From the NCBI RefSeq assembly GCF_900221005.1, contig NZ_OBQI01000007.1, positions 186,001 to 250,000 of the forward strand: a DNA stretch of 64,000 nucleotides. Reading direction: 5' to 3'. Below the pieces are notes generated by a model. The model saw only the letters and a program-made list of their open reading frames with translations, was not told the DNA's origin and ran no database searches. This DNA comes from Blastococcus aggregatus (GTDB lineage Bacteria; Actinomycetota; Actinomycetes; Mycobacteriales; Geodermatophilaceae). Made by a program: the position numbers and the translations under genes. Shown piece by piece: positions 62,067-64,000 of the stretch. How positions within the stretch are numbered: the stretch's first letter is position 1; every line of letters begins with the position of its first letter.

Positions 62067-64000
62067 CCACGCCACCGCGGGCATTCGACGTGCTGCGCCA
62101 GCTGCTCGCCCTTCTGGTGTTGGCGGCCGCCGTCGCCGGCGTCCCGATTGCGCTATGGCACCTCGGTGGCGCTTACCTGCCCGACGAGCTGCCCTCCTGG
62201 GTGGAGGTGACCACTGCGCTGAGCGGACCGGACACCGGCGCCGTCTTCCTCGGACTGCTCGTGGTGATCGGCTGGAGTGCCTGGGCGTGCTTCGCCCTGT
62301 CGGTGGCCGTCGAGCTCGTCAGTCAGTTGCGCGGACTGCCACCGCTGCGGCTGCCCGGCCTGGCGGTCCCACAGCAGCTCGCCGGCCTTCTGGTGGCCGC
62401 CGTCCTCGGTTTCGCCAGCGCACCGCTGTTGGCCGCTCCGGCCGTGGCCGGTCCGCCGGTCGTCGCCGAACAGCCGCTTGACCACGAGGAGCCGCCGCCG
62501 GCGCCCGCCCCGCCAGCCGACACCCCGCCTACCGCACCTCCCGCGGCCGGTCCGACCTACTCGGTGCAGCCGCGCGACACTCTCGGCCGCATCGCCGCCC
62601 GCTACCTGGGCGACTGGACCCGTTTCGAGGAAATCCTCGAGCTCAACCGCGGCCGGCCCCAGCCTGACGGCGCGATCCTCATCGACCCGGGGCTGATCCG
62701 TCCGGGCTGGGTATTGATCCTTCCGCCCGACGCCAGCGTCCCCGTGGTCGACAGGACGGCCGGCGAGGTGACCGTGGGGCCCGGCGACACCCTCACCGAC
62801 ATCGCCGAGCAACACGGCCTGGACGGCTGGCAGCCGATCTACGCCCTCAATGCCGGCGAACCCCTTCCCGGCGGCGGCCGATTCACCGATCCCGACCTGA
62901 TCCTCCCCGGGCAGGTCCTCGACCTCCCGCCCGTAGACCCGGCAGCCGCTGGCTCTTTTTCGCCCGCCACCCCCGAACCACCGGCTGAGGAGGCACCGCC
63001 GCCACCCCCGCCGCATGAGGACGAGCCAGCCGTGCCGGCGGAGCCCTCATCGACCTCCGCCGCCTCGCCGACATCGCAGAGTCCAGCCGAGGAACCGGTG
63101 CAGTCGGCAGTCGACGCTGATGCCCTCGATGCCGACGGGGACCAGTTCCCGGCGGAACTGGCGGCCGTTCTCGCCGGCAGCGGGGCACTGCTCGCCGCAG
63201 GCGTGGGCGCGACGTGGCTGGCGCACCGCCGCCAGCGGCTGCGCCGCCGCCGCCCTGGCCGACGGCTGATTCCCCTCCCGAAGGGGCTGTCGGCCACCCA
63301 GACGGTCGTCACCTCGGCGGCCGACGCGGGTACGGCCGACTACGACGCGCTCGACCTGGCGCTGCGCGGACTCGCCGTCCGGATCTCCGAGCACCCAGAC
63401 GGGCTGATGCCCGACGTTGTCGCCGCCCGACTGCACGGCGGCCGGCTCGAGCTGCGGCTGCACGCCCCGGCCGACAGTCCGCCGCCCGAACCGTGGACCG
63501 CCGATGACACCGGCCTGTGGTGGTTCGTGCGGCTGGACCGGGACACCGGCGTGGCCACCGAAGTGGTCCGGGCTCGCCTGGCGCCATATCCGACCCTGGT
63601 CACCATCGGGACCGACGGCGGCGACCGTTGGCTGCTCGACCTGGAACGCCTCGGCGCCGTGTACGTGACCGGACCGGCCGACCGCCGCACGGACTTCGCC
63701 CGGCACCTGGCCGCCGAACTGGCCGTCAACAGCTGGTCGGACCACCTCACTGTCACCACCGTTGGTTTCGGCGAGGAACTGCTCGACCTGGCACCGCACC
63801 GGGTCCAACCGACCGACACCGCCAACGATCCCGCTCTGCACGCCGCGCTGCGGGAAGCGGCCGAGCGCGACACCGACGACGTGCTGGACGGGCGGTTGCG
63901 GGCCGGAGCGGGGGACGGCTGGATGCCGCAGGTCGTCCTCAACCCACAGACGCCAGATCAGGGCGGCGAACTGACCGAGGCCGCCGCTGCTTTGCCCGCC
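62063..64000 (+). CDS. LysM-domain membrane protein of the Tad-like operon, 3' truncated
   Basis: Runs off the window after 646 codons. The N-terminus has three helices (residues about 12-30, 55-78 and 95-117), then a Pro-rich linker and two LysM domains (YSVQPRDTLGRIAARYLGD near residue 170; VTVGPGDTLTDIAEQHGLD near residue 235). After a long Pro/Ser/Ala linker a fourth helix (ELAAVLAGSGALLAAGVGATWLAH, about residue 375) leads to a large intracellular-type domain. Related actinomycete proteins end with a bacterial transcriptional activator (BTAD-like) domain that would lie outside this window. It may tether the pilus machine to peptidoglycan. Confidence 0.85.
   Translation, partial: MTTPPRAFDVLRQLLALLVLAAAVAGVPIALWHLGGAYLPDELPSWVEVTTALSGPDTGAVFLGLLVVIGWSAWACFALSVAVELVSQLRGLPPLRLPGLAVPQQLAGLLVAAVLGFASAPLLAAPAVAGPPVVAEQPLDHEEPPPAPAPPADTPPTAPPAAGPTYSVQPRDTLGRIAARYLGDWTRFEEILELNRGRPQPDGAILIDPGLIRPGWVLILPPDASVPVVDRTAGEVTVGPGDTLTDIAEQHGLDGWQPIYALNAGEPLPGGGRFTDPDLILPGQVLDLPPVDPAAAGSFSPATPEPPAEEAPPPPPPHEDEPAVPAEPSSTSAASPTSQSPAEEPVQSAVDADALDADGDQFPAELAAVLAGSGALLAAGVGATWLAHRRQRLRRRRPGRRLIPLPKGLSATQTVVTSAADAGTADYDALDLALRGLAVRISEHPDGLMPDVVAARLHGGRLELRLHAPADSPPPEPWTADDTGLWWFVRLDRDTGVATEVVRARLAPYPTLVTIGTDGGDRWLLDLERLGAVYVTGPADRRTDFARHLAAELAVNSWSDHLTVTTVGFGEELLDLAPHRVQPTDTANDPALHAALREAAERDTDDVLDGRLRAGAGDGWMPQVVLNPQTPDQGGELTEAAAALPA

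Overview
This is a very GC-rich window with high-GC third codon positions, many GTG starts and long ATGA/GTGA-coupled operons. The gene families point to a high-GC actinomycete: MMPL transporter, EtfD-type iron-sulfur protein, P450 with a [3Fe-4S] ferredoxin, and a Tad-like pilus set with a LysM protein. A Geodermatophilaceae-like host is my guess only. No rRNA, complete tRNA or CRISPR array is visible.

Layout. (1) 1-20583 is a lipid/isoprenoid catabolic block. It holds a Baeyer-Villiger monooxygenase and esterase, a frameshifted SDR, and a tightly coupled operon at 3688-15649: acyl-CoA dehydrogenase, TIGR03084-like protein, AtuA, acyl-CoA carboxylase beta and alpha, acyl-CoA ligase, enoyl-CoA hydratase, second acyl-CoA dehydrogenase and MBL hydrolase. 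A TetR gene and a divergent ligase follow. The content mirrors the Pseudomonas atu (acyclic terpene utilisation) set. An 18-bp palindrome between the TetR and ligase genes recurs, 14 of 18 bases identical, in front of the operon. (2) 20694-28365 holds an MMPL transporter with its TetR, a MarR-like regulator, and EtfD, which would take electrons from acyl-CoA dehydrogenases to quinone. (3) 28382-31776 is a P450-ferredoxin-ferredoxin reductase system with a divergent TetR, two matching operator-like repeats and a GMC oxidoreductase relic with a large internal deletion. (4) 31978-46231 is a sulfur/thiol island: thioredoxin, two TauE/SafE permeases, three rhodaneses, two MBL-rhodanese fusions, DsbA-like, CcdA and CtaG proteins, several small membrane proteins, and a CsoR-family regulator with CstR-like cysteines. 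Three ATACCC-N4-GGGTA(T/C) sites, and a weaker fourth, sit at promoters of this island. (5) 46430-51309 has a tRNA-Gly 3' fragment, an ABC transporter divergent from a two-component system, and a small ACT-like protein. (6) From 51316 a tRNA-His-like 3' fragment, tyrosine integrase, excisionase-like protein and XRE-like regulator mark one end of an integrated element. A Tad/Flp-type pilus operon runs from 54277 off the right edge.

Two otherwise intact genes, carboxylase alpha and the SDR, carry single-base frameshifts. Whether these are real or sequencing errors decides whether the Atu-like pathway works.
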